Below, in pieces: positions 15,122 to 23,426 of a stretch of 28,542 nucleotides of DNA; positions within the stretch are counted from its first letter, which is position 1; the number at the start of each line of letters is the position of its first letter. The notes under the pieces were generated by a model. The model did not search any database. It saw only the letters and a list, made by a program, of their open reading frames with translations, and was not told where the DNA came from. The stretch is from Heterotrichella gracilis (Eukaryota > Sar > Xanthophyceae > Tribonematales > Xanthonemataceae). A program made the position numbers and the translations under genes. Where the stretch lies: assembly GCA_032358255.1 (NCBI GenBank), contig JAULBX010027429.1, forward strand, positions 1 to 28,542, given 5' to 3'.

Positions 15122-17792
15122 AAGGGGGCTCATCGTGCGGGACTTCTTTAGGCACCACGGATGGACAGCCGACCTCAAAAAGAACTACGCGCACTATGTC
15201 CAGATGATGGCAGAGCTGGTGCGCGGTACGGTCGTCGGTCCAACGCGAGGTCCGGAAGCGTGCATCTTTGACATGACAACGTACGAACATTTGATAGTCG
15301 TCGATAGTAAAATCGTCTGCACGATTCCAGCCATGACAGACGACGGGTACTTCGTCATACAAGGCGCCGAAAAAGTGCTTGTCATACAAGAAACGAGGCT
15401 GCAAACAGAACCTTTCGTGACTCGCGATTCGTGCGAACTGTTCGTCAGCGGGGCTGCCGTTCCGACAAAAATACACGTAGTTGACGACTCGATCATCGAT
15501 TTGGACACGAGCATGATCCAGAACAACATGAGAAGCGTCAAGAGGGTCGGCATGTACGAGCTGCTCATGGACATGTTCATGTCGGACAGGGAAAGCCCTA
15601 CAGATAAGTACGTGTTCATGGACAGCCTGATGAAGAGCCACTGCGCGAACAAAAAGCTGGCAAACGCGTGCATGCTTTACGTTTTCTCTTCAACGCGCGG
15701 AACTGGAGATCTTCTCGTCGATCAGGACAGGGAGATAATCAGGTCGAAGATGTTCCGCGGCATGTCGAACGCTACGATCGTGGCTACGCTCGTCGTTATG
15801 ATATCCAAGCTTGTCGCCGTTTACCTCGGAATGGCAGACCCGACGGACAGGGACGATTACAGGTACAAATGCCTCAAAACTCCTGGAGAAATTATCTACA
15901 ACATATTCAGACGATGCGCCAACACGAGCAACCTCCAAGATGCGATACACAAGAAGGTGTATTCTGCGCTCAGGAAAGGAGAGTTCTCGATTGGCGGCAC
16001 GGTGTACAACAAGATGGCCATCCAGCTGTCGAAGAGATCAGTGATAGACAAAATTTCTAGCGTGCGAAAAATTATCGTTCCGTGCGACGAAAATAGTCCA
16101 AATATCGACATGCGACAGATACACTCGAGCCAGAAGGGATACGTGTGTCCGTGCGAGACCCCAGAAGGAAAATCCGTCGGAATCACGAAAAGCCTGGCGT
16201 GCTGCTGCCTCATATCAACGAGCTCGGACGTGTCGGAATGGGTACGCGAGAACTGCCGCCCAGGGCCTTTTCGGAGCTGCATGTGGGCGATCGTCGACGG
16301 GGCGGTTGCTGGTTGGTGCAAGAAAAATGCACCGTATCCTGAAAATGCCTCTTCGTGGAAAACAGCAAACTCTATCGTGATCAGGACAGTCAGTGGCAGG
16401 CCCATACGCCCGTTGATCGTGATTGACGGATACCCCGTCGACTGGAACGAGATCGGCGTGGCGCCTTTCACGCACAAATCTCCAAAAATAAAGTACCTTG
16501 ATCCGGCAGAGGTGAAGGAATCAACGATCTGCTCCATTTCATATGGCGGCGACTGGGAAAGCTTCCAATACGCCGAAATCCATCCGTGCACGATGCTCGG
16601 ACTCGCCGCATCCCTCGTGCCGTTTCCGGAGCATAACCAGTCAGCAAGAAACGTGTTTTCGTCTTCAATGATCAAACAGTCTATGCAGATGCACGACAGC
16701 GAGAAAACATGCAACACGCTCCAGAGGCCGCTCGTGTCGACGCTCGTGGGTCGAGAACTGGGGTACGACGAGAACCCGAACGGCGTGAACCTCGTCACGT
16801 GCATCATGTCGCTCACGGGGTACAACCAGGAAGACGCCATAATCGTCAAAAAATCTGCAGTCGACAGGGGCCTGTTTTCCTCGATCGCCACGTTCGTGAC
16901 GTCCGTCACCGTCGACAGCCCATGGGAAATATTCGAAAACGACAGAATATTAATCGTCCACGGCGGCGTCGAAAGGTCAATCATCGAGGCGATGCCGATG
17001 CTGTCAAAACCAAAGATAAAACACATTCGAGAGTTCATGGCAGAAAACGGCAAAACGAGGCTCGAAATCACGGTCACCGAACACCGCAACCTCCAGCTCG
17101 GCGACAAACTCTCGTCGAGGCACGCGCAGAAGGGTGTCGTCGGACTGCTCATGCACGAGGAAGACATGCCCTTCACGAGCGACGGCATCACCCCCGACAT
17201 CATCATCAACCCCCACGCCATTCCCAGCAGGATGACCGTCGGGCAGCTCATCGAAGGAGTGCTCGGAAAGTCAGCATCGATCACCGGCACGTTCGAAGAC
17301 GGCACGCCGTTTATCAGAAAGAACAAAAGGGACATACACGACATTTTGAACATGAGCGACACGGAAACCGTCACTCTCGGGACGACAGGCGAGATGGTCA
17401 GGACCCCCGTTGCCATGGGGATGGTGTACTACATGGCCCTCAAGCACCAGGCAGTCGACAAAGTGTACGTCAGGTCCGCTGGGCCAAAGAGCCTCATGAC
17501 CAGGCAGCCCATATCAGGAAGATCAAAAGGTGGCGGTCTCCGCTTCGGCGAAATGGAATACGATTGCCTCATATCCCACAACGCCTCCGGGCTCATCACC
17601 GAAGTGTCGAAGAACAGCGACATGGTTGAAGCCCCCTACTGCCCAAACTGCAAAATAATAGTTGATCTGTTCAGCGGGTCGTGCAAATACTGCTCAGGCA
17701 AAACTACAGTCGTAAACGTGCCGTTTTCTTACACCGTGCTAAAGGACCTCATGCTTTCAGCCAACATAGCACTACAAACCGATTACGCTTAA
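15108..17792 (+). CDS. RNA polymerase second-largest subunit (Rpb2)
   Basis: An 894-residue beta-like subunit starting at the first ATG (MSENKRGLIV); its start overlaps the stop of the preceding gene by 14 bp. Conserved blocks in order: CETPEGKSVGITKSLA near 348-363, GYNQEDAIIVKKSAVDRG near 570, GDKLSSRHAQKG near 665 with the following PDIIINPHAIPSRMTVGQ, and ISGRSKGGGLRFGEME near 805-820. A C-terminal zinc ribbon has paired cysteines in CPNCK and CKYCSG near 845-865. It is shorter than the roughly 1,100-1,200 residues of most Rpb2 proteins, mainly in the N-terminal lobe regions. Its last 21 bp overlap the convergent kinase gene. Confidence 0.95.
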   Translation: MSENKRGLIVRDFFRHHGWTADLKKNYAHYVQMMAELVRGTVVGPTRGPEACIFDMTTYEHLIVVDSKIVCTIPAMTDDGYFVIQGAEKVLVIQETRLQTEPFVTRDSCELFVSGAAVPTKIHVVDDSIIDLDTSMIQNNMRSVKRVGMYELLMDMFMSDRESPTDKYVFMDSLMKSHCANKKLANACMLYVFSSTRGTGDLLVDQDREIIRSKMFRGMSNATIVATLVVMISKLVAVYLGMADPTDRDDYRYKCLKTPGEIIYNIFRRCANTSNLQDAIHKKVYSALRKGEFSIGGTVYNKMAIQLSKRSVIDKISSVRKIIVPCDENSPNIDMRQIHSSQKGYVCPCETPEGKSVGITKSLACCCLISTSSDVSEWVRENCRPGPFRSCMWAIVDGAVAGWCKKNAPYPENASSWKTANSIVIRTVSGRPIRPLIVIDGYPVDWNEIGVAPFTHKSPKIKYLDPAEVKESTICSISYGGDWESFQYAEIHPCTMLGLAASLVPFPEHNQSARNVFSSSMIKQSMQMHDSEKTCNTLQRPLVSTLVGRELGYDENPNGVNLVTCIMSLTGYNQEDAIIVKKSAVDRGLFSSIATFVTSVTVDSPWEIFENDRILIVHGGVERSIIEAMPMLSKPKIKHIREFMAENGKTRLEITVTEHRNLQLGDKLSSRHAQKGVVGLLMHEEDMPFTSDGITPDIIINPHAIPSRMTVGQLIEGVLGKSASITGTFEDGTPFIRKNKRDIHDILNMSDTETVTLGTTGEMVRTPVAMGMVYYMALKHQAVDKVYVRSAGPKSLMTRQPISGRSKGGGLRFGEMEYDCLISHNASGLITEVSKNSDMVEAPYCPNCKIIVDLFSGSCKYCSGKTTVVNVPFSYTVLKDLMLSANIALQTDYA

Positions 17793-18383
17793 AACGTCTG
17801 TTGCAACACGCAGCTCATCCTGCCGTCCATCGATCCTGATTACGCGCCCCTTGAAATGCTTTAGCATACACTCGTGCTGCGCGTGGAGATTAACAATGTA
17901 CTTTCTGTTTATCAGCTGTTCTCCAGGCCTTGCACGCTTCGCTATTCTTTCAAGGCACACTTCTACGGGGGTATCGACGTATATCACCGTGCCTGGCTGC
18001 CAGCCGATGGCATCATACTGCGCCAACAGAGCCAGCCGTTCCATTTCAGTCATCATGCTGTCAATGAAGCACGAGGTCGCAAAGACGTCGATGCTCGACA
18101 TAGGCGACCGCTCGAACAGCGTGTGATTAGGCATGCTGCAAAAGTGCTGCAGTACGACGGTCTGAAGCACGAACGACCAGCGCTTCTTGTCCGCGTAAAA
18201 CAGCTCTAATATCGGCTGCCATTTTTCGACTGGCTCAGGAACAACCGTTTCGGCAAGATTCGGTTGCAGTAAAACGAGGTTTTTTATCAGCGTCGATTTA
18301 CCGCATCCTATGTTTCCCTCGATACTGATCGCATCATGACGAGCTGGTGCGCTGCACTTTGCAGACCACGATAGTTCTTGCAT
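17772..18383 (-). CDS. deoxynucleoside kinase (dCK/dGK/TK2-type)
   Basis: A 203-residue enzyme that phosphorylates deoxynucleosides for viral DNA synthesis. The P-loop is GNIGCGKS at 23-30. VPEPVEKWQ near 48-56 carries the family Glu and Trp that contact the base, ERSPMSSIDVF supplies the ERS motif, and RIAKRARPGEQ with the following helix forms the Arg-rich lid. Substrate preference cannot be read from sequence. A variant promoter ATGATTGA lies 51 nt upstream. Its 3' end overlaps Rpb2 by 21 bp. Confidence 0.85.
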   Translation of the reverse strand: MQELSWSAKCSAPARHDAISIEGNIGCGKSTLIKNLVLLQPNLAETVVPEPVEKWQPILELFYADKKRWSFVLQTVVLQHFCSMPNHTLFERSPMSSIDVFATSCFIDSMMTEMERLALLAQYDAIGWQPGTVIYVDTPVEVCLERIAKRARPGEQLINRKYIVNLHAQHECMLKHFKGRVIRIDGRQDELRVATDVLSVIGL

Positions 18384-18434
18384 CCTGGTGCGCTGCTTGC
18401 ATCTTGAAAGAATATCGCCTTAACAAGGCTCATG

Positions 18435-18442
18435 TCAATCAT
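18435..18442 (-). promoter_or_regulatory. ATTGA-core promoter of the nucleoside kinase
   Basis: Minus strand ATGATTGA, 51 nt before the ATG at 18383. The same variant octamer precedes the capping enzyme gene. Confidence 0.45.
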
Positions 18443-18496
18443 TTTAACAGAAATTACAGCTCATGCAACCAGTATCAGTTTTAAAAATACATATAT

Positions 18497-19063
18497 TTAG
18501 CGAGATACGCTGTCGAGGTCTATTGCTAGTCCGTACGACATGGCTATTTGGGCGTCTTTTACTGTGAGCTTGTCCGTGCTGTCCTCGGTCGCGACCATGA
18601 CGATCTTGTTGGTGAGGTTGTTCCGCACAGGGAAGCCCGTTGCAAGGCGCAGGCCCGCGGTGTACGAGAACTCGGGGCTATCGGGGTGTTCGAGCCACAC
18701 GAGGTTGGACGCCGCGTTTTTTGCCTTTCTTGATGCAGCTGTGAGGACATCTACAGGCTTGTTCTTGGCAGGCGCTTTTGCAGCCTTTGCCCTGGGCGCG
18801 GGCTTTTTGCGCACCTTGACGCCACCCTCCAGGTACTTCGCAATGACTGAATTTGCAGCATCGAGGGCCTTTGCCTGGTCGGCGCCTGCGGTCGTAATGA
18901 TCTCGTTCACGGTGTCGAATACAACCGTGTACATCAGATTGCTCACGGCATCAATCGCGGCTATGCGCAGCTGCTCGCGAGTCTTGTCATCTTCGGCCAT
19001 TTCTATCTTGAATCCGTGAGTATCTTCTGCCATCCTATTATTACGGGCATGATCTTCGGCCAT
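18497..19063 (-). CDS. hypothetical protein with repeated MAED N-terminus and basic linker
   Basis: A 188-residue protein I do not recognise. It has three in-frame ATGs each followed by Ala-Glu-Asp (19063, 19033, 19000), a helical segment to about residue 75, a Lys/Ala/Pro-rich linker (VRKKPAPRAKAAKAPAKNK) near 80-100, and a folded C-terminal part of about 80 residues. The basic linker suggests nucleic-acid contact, but that is inference. The first 21 codons arise from a 63-bp in-frame duplication. A TTTATTGA lies 52 nt before the first ATG, the normal spacing here, favouring 19063 as start; the ancestral start was probably 19000. Confidence 0.65.
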   Translation of the reverse strand: MAEDHARNNRMAEDTHGFKIEMAEDDKTREQLRIAAIDAVSNLMYTVVFDTVNEIITTAGADQAKALDAANSVIAKYLEGGVKVRKKPAPRAKAAKAPAKNKPVDVLTAASRKAKNAASNLVWLEHPDSPEFSYTAGLRLATGFPVRNNLTNKIVMVATEDSTDKLTVKDAQIAMSYGLAIDLDSVSR

Positions 19064-19102
19064 TTCTATCTTGAATCTGCGAGTCTATATTATTACGGGC
19101 AT
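18991..19102 (-). repeat. 63-bp imperfect tandem duplication at a gene start
   Basis: The block at 18991-19053 recurs from 19054 with a few changes and a deletion of about 14 bp in the upstream copy. The offset of 63 bp keeps the frame and adds 21 codons with two extra ATG-GC-GAAGAT starts. Confidence 0.85.
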
Positions 19103-19115
19103 GCTCCGCACAAAA

Positions 19116-19123
19116 TCAATAAA
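19116..19123 (-). promoter_or_regulatory. ATTGA-core promoter of the MAED-repeat gene
   Basis: Minus strand TTTATTGA, 52 nt before the ATG at 19063. It lies only 10 bp from the opposite-strand motif serving the Rpb1 C-part gene. Confidence 0.4.
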
Positions 19124-19133
19124 TAGCATGCAC

Positions 19134-19141
19134 ATAATTGA
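19134..19141 (+). promoter_or_regulatory. AAAATTGA-type promoter of the Rpb1 C-part gene
   Basis: ATAATTGA, 41 nt before the first in-frame ATG at 19183, which supports that start. Confidence 0.55.
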
Positions 19142-19182
19142 ATTTTAATGTCTCTGTTGTTGGACAAACCTTATGCGCAAAA

Positions 19183-20286
19183 ATGGAGCTATCCTGGAGC
19201 GACATCGTAAAAGGAACGTCGTGGGCCGATCTGGTCGAAGATGACCAAGCAGAGGAAAAACCGTGGAGGCACATCGTGTTGGATGGCGGGCCCCCTTCGG
19301 CCAACGAGCCGCCCCCCTCGGCCAACGAGCCAGGGGACCCAATCGGAATACGAGAAGTGCACACGATTATCATGCCTGCAACGCAGATGAACCTAAGTCA
19401 TTTTCACACTGCTGGCATGGGCCATAAAGAGGTGAATATCGTGTCGCCATCAGTGGAGGACGCGATGGTGTCAAAGTACAATAAAACAAACACCAGCATG
19501 ACGTTCGAGCTGATGCCAGGAACTGACGTGTATAGCCTGAGGGGGCAGCTCGTCGGAAAAACGCTAAAGGACTTCGTGTCGGCAGTCGGAAGCAATTTTA
19601 CAAAAATACCTGACAGGGAAAATATATGGTACGAGGCGCTGGGGAAGCCTGTTACTGAAGTTCCCATGATCAGGCTGTACGTTGATGTCGCAGCGATGAG
19701 ACACCACGGTTTTTCGCTCAACGATCTCGCGGAGGCGGCGTTCGGAAGCGACTGTATTTGGCAGACGTCTCCAGATTTTATGGGAATGATAGACGTCGAG
19801 TTTACGGGAACGTACCTTGCACCGTGGCTGTCGAGGATGAGCTCTGTGGTTGGCGGAACGCACGACATACTGTCGCTCGTCGCACCCGATGGAAAAACCG
19901 CCGTGACGACAGGGTCAGACATTTTCACCGCGACAACAACTCCTTGTGTCAAGAAGGAGACGATATGGTCGAACAATGTGAAGGACGTGTACGCGCATTT
20001 CGGCGTAGAGGCGGCAAATTTAGTGTTGCGAAAGCTCACAAGCAGAATAATATCCGATTTTATGACACGCACTGGGACCGTCGTGCCGTACACGAAGAAC
20101 AGCATCGAAGTGCGCCGCAAGGGGCTGCTTACTTCGATGGGATTCGAGCGGCCAAAGGAGGATATCAAGCACGAGCTGACGTCTGATAAGCGCTTTCCTT
20201 CGGGGAAAAAGTGCGTGTACACGTCAATCATGACAGGGCAGGACCCAGGCTACCTTTTCGATGTAAGCCATTTGTCTCTCACGTAG
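19183..20286 (+). CDS. RNA polymerase largest subunit, C-terminal part (archaeal A''-like)
   Basis: The 367-residue protein completes Rpb1. After a 55-residue Trp- and Pro-rich leader comes the trigger loop: MNLSHFHTAGMGHKEVNIVS at about 69-88, matching the TLNTFHxAG block of all Rpb1 proteins. Near the end, the block from SNNVKDVYAHFGVEAANLVL, through the F of LLTSMGFERP, to SIMTGQDPGYLFDV follows the order of conserved C-terminal Rpb1 motifs. There is no heptapeptide-repeat tail, as usual for viruses and archaea. The size is close to archaeal A''. The missing N-part is encoded on the other strand more than 6 kb away. The 3' end overlaps the DNA polymerase gene by 37 bp, tail to tail. Confidence 0.85.
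   Translation: MELSWSDIVKGTSWADLVEDDQAEEKPWRHIVLDGGPPSANEPPPSANEPGDPIGIREVHTIIMPATQMNLSHFHTAGMGHKEVNIVSPSVEDAMVSKYNKTNTSMTFELMPGTDVYSLRGQLVGKTLKDFVSAVGSNFTKIPDRENIWYEALGKPVTEVPMIRLYVDVAAMRHHGFSLNDLAEAAFGSDCIWQTSPDFMGMIDVEFTGTYLAPWLSRMSSVVGGTHDILSLVAPDGKTAVTTGSDIFTATTTPCVKKETIWSNNVKDVYAHFGVEAANLVLRKLTSRIISDFMTRTGTVVPYTKNSIEVRRKGLLTSMGFERPKEDIKHELTSDKRFPSGKKCVYTSIMTGQDPGYLFDVSHLSLT
19291..19331 (+). repeat. 21-bp in-frame tandem repeat in the Rpb1 C-part leader
   Basis: Two nearly identical copies (period 21 bp) encode PPSANEP twice, at residues 37-50, ahead of the trigger loop. This linker is not part of the Rpb1 family. Confidence 0.8.
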
Positions 20287-22625
20287 TCGTCCAGTCCTAT
20301 AACCGAAAGAATGTCGTCTATCTGTGTCACGATCTGTTTGGTTATGTAAAACATTCCGTCGACTTCGAGGCCTTCTTCCTCGACTTCTTCAGGGGTCCGC
20401 ATCTTGTCCGCCTGCGTGTCGAAGCCTTTGACGTACACGTACTCGAGCCTCGTGCCAGCCGTCACGTCCTTTCCGCTTTTCTCCGACAGCCTCTTCGCGA
20501 GAAGGACGTGCGGTTGCCGGACCTTGTACAGGTGCAGATCCCTTGCAAGCGATTTCGTGATGACGAGGTCCGCAATGTCGCACCGCCCGCAGTACAGCTC
20601 CAGGATGCTGTCGTCTATGTACCTGGCTATGTCGTCTGTGCTTTGTTCAGACGCTATCATTTCCACTATGTTTTTGTACATGTTCTTGGCGTACTTGCAG
20701 TAGTCCCGCCTCGCGTTCATGACGCCTTTGTACGATATGTGACCGTTTTCTACGAGGATATACCTTTTTTTGGACAGAAGCACGACCTTGTCATAGTGAG
20801 ATTCGAACATGAGGGCCATTGGTGGCGGCAGGCTGGAAGTGATGTATTGGCATATATATTGGCTCGTAGAAGCATAATTATTATCGTCGTTGAACCACAC
20901 CATGCACGAATCCGTGTCGCCGTAGATGACCTTCACAGGGAAGTCTCGTTCTATCTTGCAAATAGTCTGCTCGAGAAGCTCCCTGCCGACGCTCGTGACG
21001 GACTCCGCGCATCCCAGGTGGCCGAAGTATCTGCTGTTCTGAAATCCCATCATTCCGTATACCGAGTTTGCGCATATTTTCAAGGCGTTTTGTCTTCTGT
21101 CGAGGACGATATACTGTATTGAGTTTTTGTCGCACGACCTCATTTCTTTTTTGATGATTTTTCTCTCGTTGAGCACGCGCTGTATCATGCCCGGAAGCAA
21201 ACCTATGGGCTCTTTTCTGAAGCAGTGGTTTCCTAACTGGTGATGTGGTGCAAAAGTCTTCGTACCGGCGTACGTCGATGGGCATATGTTAAACGCAATG
21301 ATGATCGACGGATACAAGGACTGGAAGTCTAAAAGCGCGCAGTTCTCGTACAGCCCCTTGACCGGGTCCATGACGTACGCCCCCTCGTACTGTTTCCACG
21401 ATGACGGGGGCTGCGGCTGCAGAACAATGTCCCTGACGAAGCATTCCTTGACGCACTGAGACACCATCTTCATCTGTTCGCCCCTCGTGTAGATTTCTTC
21501 CATGCTGCAGTTCGTGATTTTTGCTATTTCGCACGCGTCTATCCACATCTGGACCTTGTCGAAAAGCCTAGCAACGAGCACGGAGTCCTGTATACAGTAC
21601 TCGGCGACCCTCACGAGCGCGTCCTTGTCTCTGGTCTCGAACGCCGCGGCCATTTCTGCGTACGGCATGCCGTGCTTTCCCTCGTCGAGGTACTTGTGCG
21701 ACACGAAGTCGAGACTGTACTTGTCCAGCTTGAGCCGCTTGAAATAAAGAAACATGTCCAGTATGACCCTTCCGCTTATAACAAGCCGCTCGTATCTGTT
21801 CTGGCCGTACGCGTCGCTCTGCCAGTCGACTTTGATAAGCTGTATTTCTCCGGTCTTTCCGCGAGCCACGTTTTCCACCTCTCTAAGCCGCAGCCTGAGC
21901 CTCGATACGAGGTATGCGATGTCGAACCCGAAAATGTTGAAGCCGGTAATGACCGTTGGATCCTCGTCCTTTATCAGCCGGAAAAATTTCTGGATGAGAT
22001 CCATTTCGTCGCTGCACATGACGTCAGTAACACCTGGTATTTTGAGAGGAAAGTCGTATATGTGGAGCATGTATTTTTTCATGCCAGCCTTTCCAGAGTG
22101 GTACGACAGCACGCTGATCATTTGCACTTCGTCGCCCAGCCGATGGGGCTTCGGCATGCCCAAATCGCACGATTTTACTTCGATGTCGAACACGAACACC
22201 TTCGGGTTCGCGTACGGGTCCATCTGCAACATCGGCCAGATGTCTTCTGGCCTGTCCACAGTCAGTGAAGGCGCTTGCACCCATCCAACGTGGTCGGCGC
22301 CTATTTGCGAAAGGAACAGCGACACCGGTTGCACGTCGGCCATGTAGCACCTGACCTCTGATGCGAACGCGTCCATGTCATTTTTGCTTCGAAATAATAC
22401 CTTAAAAAACGGGCTTTTTTTTGACACATCTCTCGACGTGGCCATGCGTCGCCTGACGACCCCAACAGGTACAACGTTCGACCTCGGCACGTCGTCCCCC
22501 TCGACGAAGCAATACGGATAAAACCCGTTGACCGTGAGGAGCGCATACTTTCCGTTCGGATCCAGACAGTGGCCGTATACCGTGGACCCAGTGTAGAACC
22601 AGCTGTACACGAAGAGGTCGCCCAT
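20250..22625 (-). CDS. family B DNA polymerase
   Basis: A 791-residue replicative polymerase. Exonuclease motifs: VFDIEV at 145-150, TGFNIFGFDI at 227-236 and YCIQDSVL around 343-350. Polymerase motifs: DFQSLYPSII (433-442, motif A), KICANSVYGMMGF (516-528, motif B) and YGDTDSC (568-574, motif C). All catalytic acids are present, so both proofreading and synthesis should work. No intein interrupts the motifs. It is compact compared with the 900-1,200 residues common in large DNA viruses. An ACAATTGA 51 nt upstream marks the promoter; the first 20 residues (LFVYSWFYTGSTVYGHC) fit a polymerase N-terminus. Confidence 0.95.
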   Translation of the reverse strand: MGDLFVYSWFYTGSTVYGHCLDPNGKYALLTVNGFYPYCFVEGDDVPRSNVVPVGVVRRRMATSRDVSKKSPFFKVLFRSKNDMDAFASEVRCYMADVQPVSLFLSQIGADHVGWVQAPSLTVDRPEDIWPMLQMDPYANPKVFVFDIEVKSCDLGMPKPHRLGDEVQMISVLSYHSGKAGMKKYMLHIYDFPLKIPGVTDVMCSDEMDLIQKFFRLIKDEDPTVITGFNIFGFDIAYLVSRLRLRLREVENVARGKTGEIQLIKVDWQSDAYGQNRYERLVISGRVILDMFLYFKRLKLDKYSLDFVSHKYLDEGKHGMPYAEMAAAFETRDKDALVRVAEYCIQDSVLVARLFDKVQMWIDACEIAKITNCSMEEIYTRGEQMKMVSQCVKECFVRDIVLQPQPPSSWKQYEGAYVMDPVKGLYENCALLDFQSLYPSIIIAFNICPSTYAGTKTFAPHHQLGNHCFRKEPIGLLPGMIQRVLNERKIIKKEMRSCDKNSIQYIVLDRRQNALKICANSVYGMMGFQNSRYFGHLGCAESVTSVGRELLEQTICKIERDFPVKVIYGDTDSCMVWFNDDNNYASTSQYICQYITSSLPPPMALMFESHYDKVVLLSKKRYILVENGHISYKGVMNARRDYCKYAKNMYKNIVEMIASEQSTDDIARYIDDSILELYCGRCDIADLVITKSLARDLHLYKVRQPHVLLAKRLSEKSGKDVTAGTRLEYVYVKGFDTQADKMRTPEEVEEEGLEVDGMFYITKQIVTQIDDILSVIGLDDYVRDKWLTSKR

Positions 22626-22676
22626 TGTTCAATGTCTCGAGTCAGCGATATCTTCTTTATGTTACAAGATTTAATT

Positions 22677-22684
22677 TCAATTGT
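22677..22684 (-). promoter_or_regulatory. AAAATTGA-type promoter of DNA polymerase
   Basis: Minus strand ACAATTGA, 51 nt before the ATG at 22625, in the 118-bp divergent spacer shared with the next gene. Confidence 0.55.
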
Positions 22685-22695
22685 TTTGTTTTACC

Positions 22696-22703
22696 ATAAT
22701 TGA
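22696..22703 (+). promoter_or_regulatory. AAAATTGA-type promoter of the 22744 gene
   Basis: ATAATTGA, 40 nt before the ATG at 22744, 11 bp from the opposite-strand motif of DNA polymerase. Confidence 0.55.
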
Positions 22704-22743
22704 TTTTCTGATATGGGAGCCACTTTAAAGAAGAAGTTGTTAA

Positions 22744-23418
22744 ATGGGGTCAGCAACCATGTTTCCGAATTTGACAAGCGGCATGTCCGCAATGATGAAA
22801 AAAACGCCCAAGATCGACACAGAGGAGCACGAGCCGCAATCGAAGTCAAAGGTAGTAAAACTCAGGTTCACGAACAGGCAATACGAAGCGTTTCGCGAAG
22901 CATGCAGGGCTTTCGAAGTCATGACAAGCGATCCCAACTTTTCGGAATTCGTGAAGAAGGTGTTTGGTGACATCAAAATGTCCACTGTGCCTAGCCAGCT
23001 CGTGAACCCGATCGTGGAGGCACCGACGAGGATTCCGATCAAGGTGCGCAGCACAAGGCCTGCAGGACAACCCGCAAAGGAGAGCTACTTCACACAGCCG
23101 ACGCCTGCAACGGACAGTGCAAAGCAGCTGTTTTCGAAAGCGGAAAAGTACGTCGACGAGGAAGCTCTGAGGCAGGACATTCTCAAAGGAACGACATGCA
23201 TAACGGACATCAGGATACTCATGAGCGCGTACATCAACGAGAACAACCTCAGGGTCGACGAGGGCGTCATCCTCGACAACTTCATCTTCAAGCTCGCACC
23301 GAATGTCGTCCAGGAATACAAGTCGGAGCTGCTCCGTGTCGACAACAAGTACGCCATCCCAAAGGGCAACAGGAAAATCATGACTGCTATTGTCAACGAG
23401 ATAACTTTTGGAAAGTAA
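22744..23418 (+). CDS. hypothetical protein, possible SWIB-like domain
   Basis: A 224-residue protein with a Lys-rich N-terminus, a helical segment (NRQYEAFREACRAF) near 45-60, a Pro/Thr/Arg-rich linker, and a compact C-terminal region. There the pattern RILMSAYINENNLRVDEG (about 157-174) followed by ILDNFIFKLAP weakly resembles the SWIB/MDM2 fold (YIK-x-NNLQ then I-x-D). SWIB proteins occur in giant viruses with presumed roles in chromatin or transcription. The match is loose and the function is open. It ends 8 bp from the convergent capping enzyme gene. Confidence 0.6.
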   Translation: MGSATMFPNLTSGMSAMMKKTPKIDTEEHEPQSKSKVVKLRFTNRQYEAFREACRAFEVMTSDPNFSEFVKKVFGDIKMSTVPSQLVNPIVEAPTRIPIKVRSTRPAGQPAKESYFTQPTPATDSAKQLFSKAEKYVDEEALRQDILKGTTCITDIRILMSAYINENNLRVDEGVILDNFIFKLAPNVVQEYKSELLRVDNKYAIPKGNRKIMTAIVNEITFGK

Positions 23419-23426
23419 ATGCTTTT

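Noticed and set aside
15896..17416. A 506-codon minus-strand ORF inside Rpb2
   Set aside because: It is antisense to highly conserved Rpb2 motifs; its Ser/Met/Cys-rich composition is that of a shadow frame.
18359..19197. Shared ELSWS near the starts of the kinase and Rpb1 C-part genes
   Set aside because: Five residues only, with different flanks and codons; taken as coincidence.
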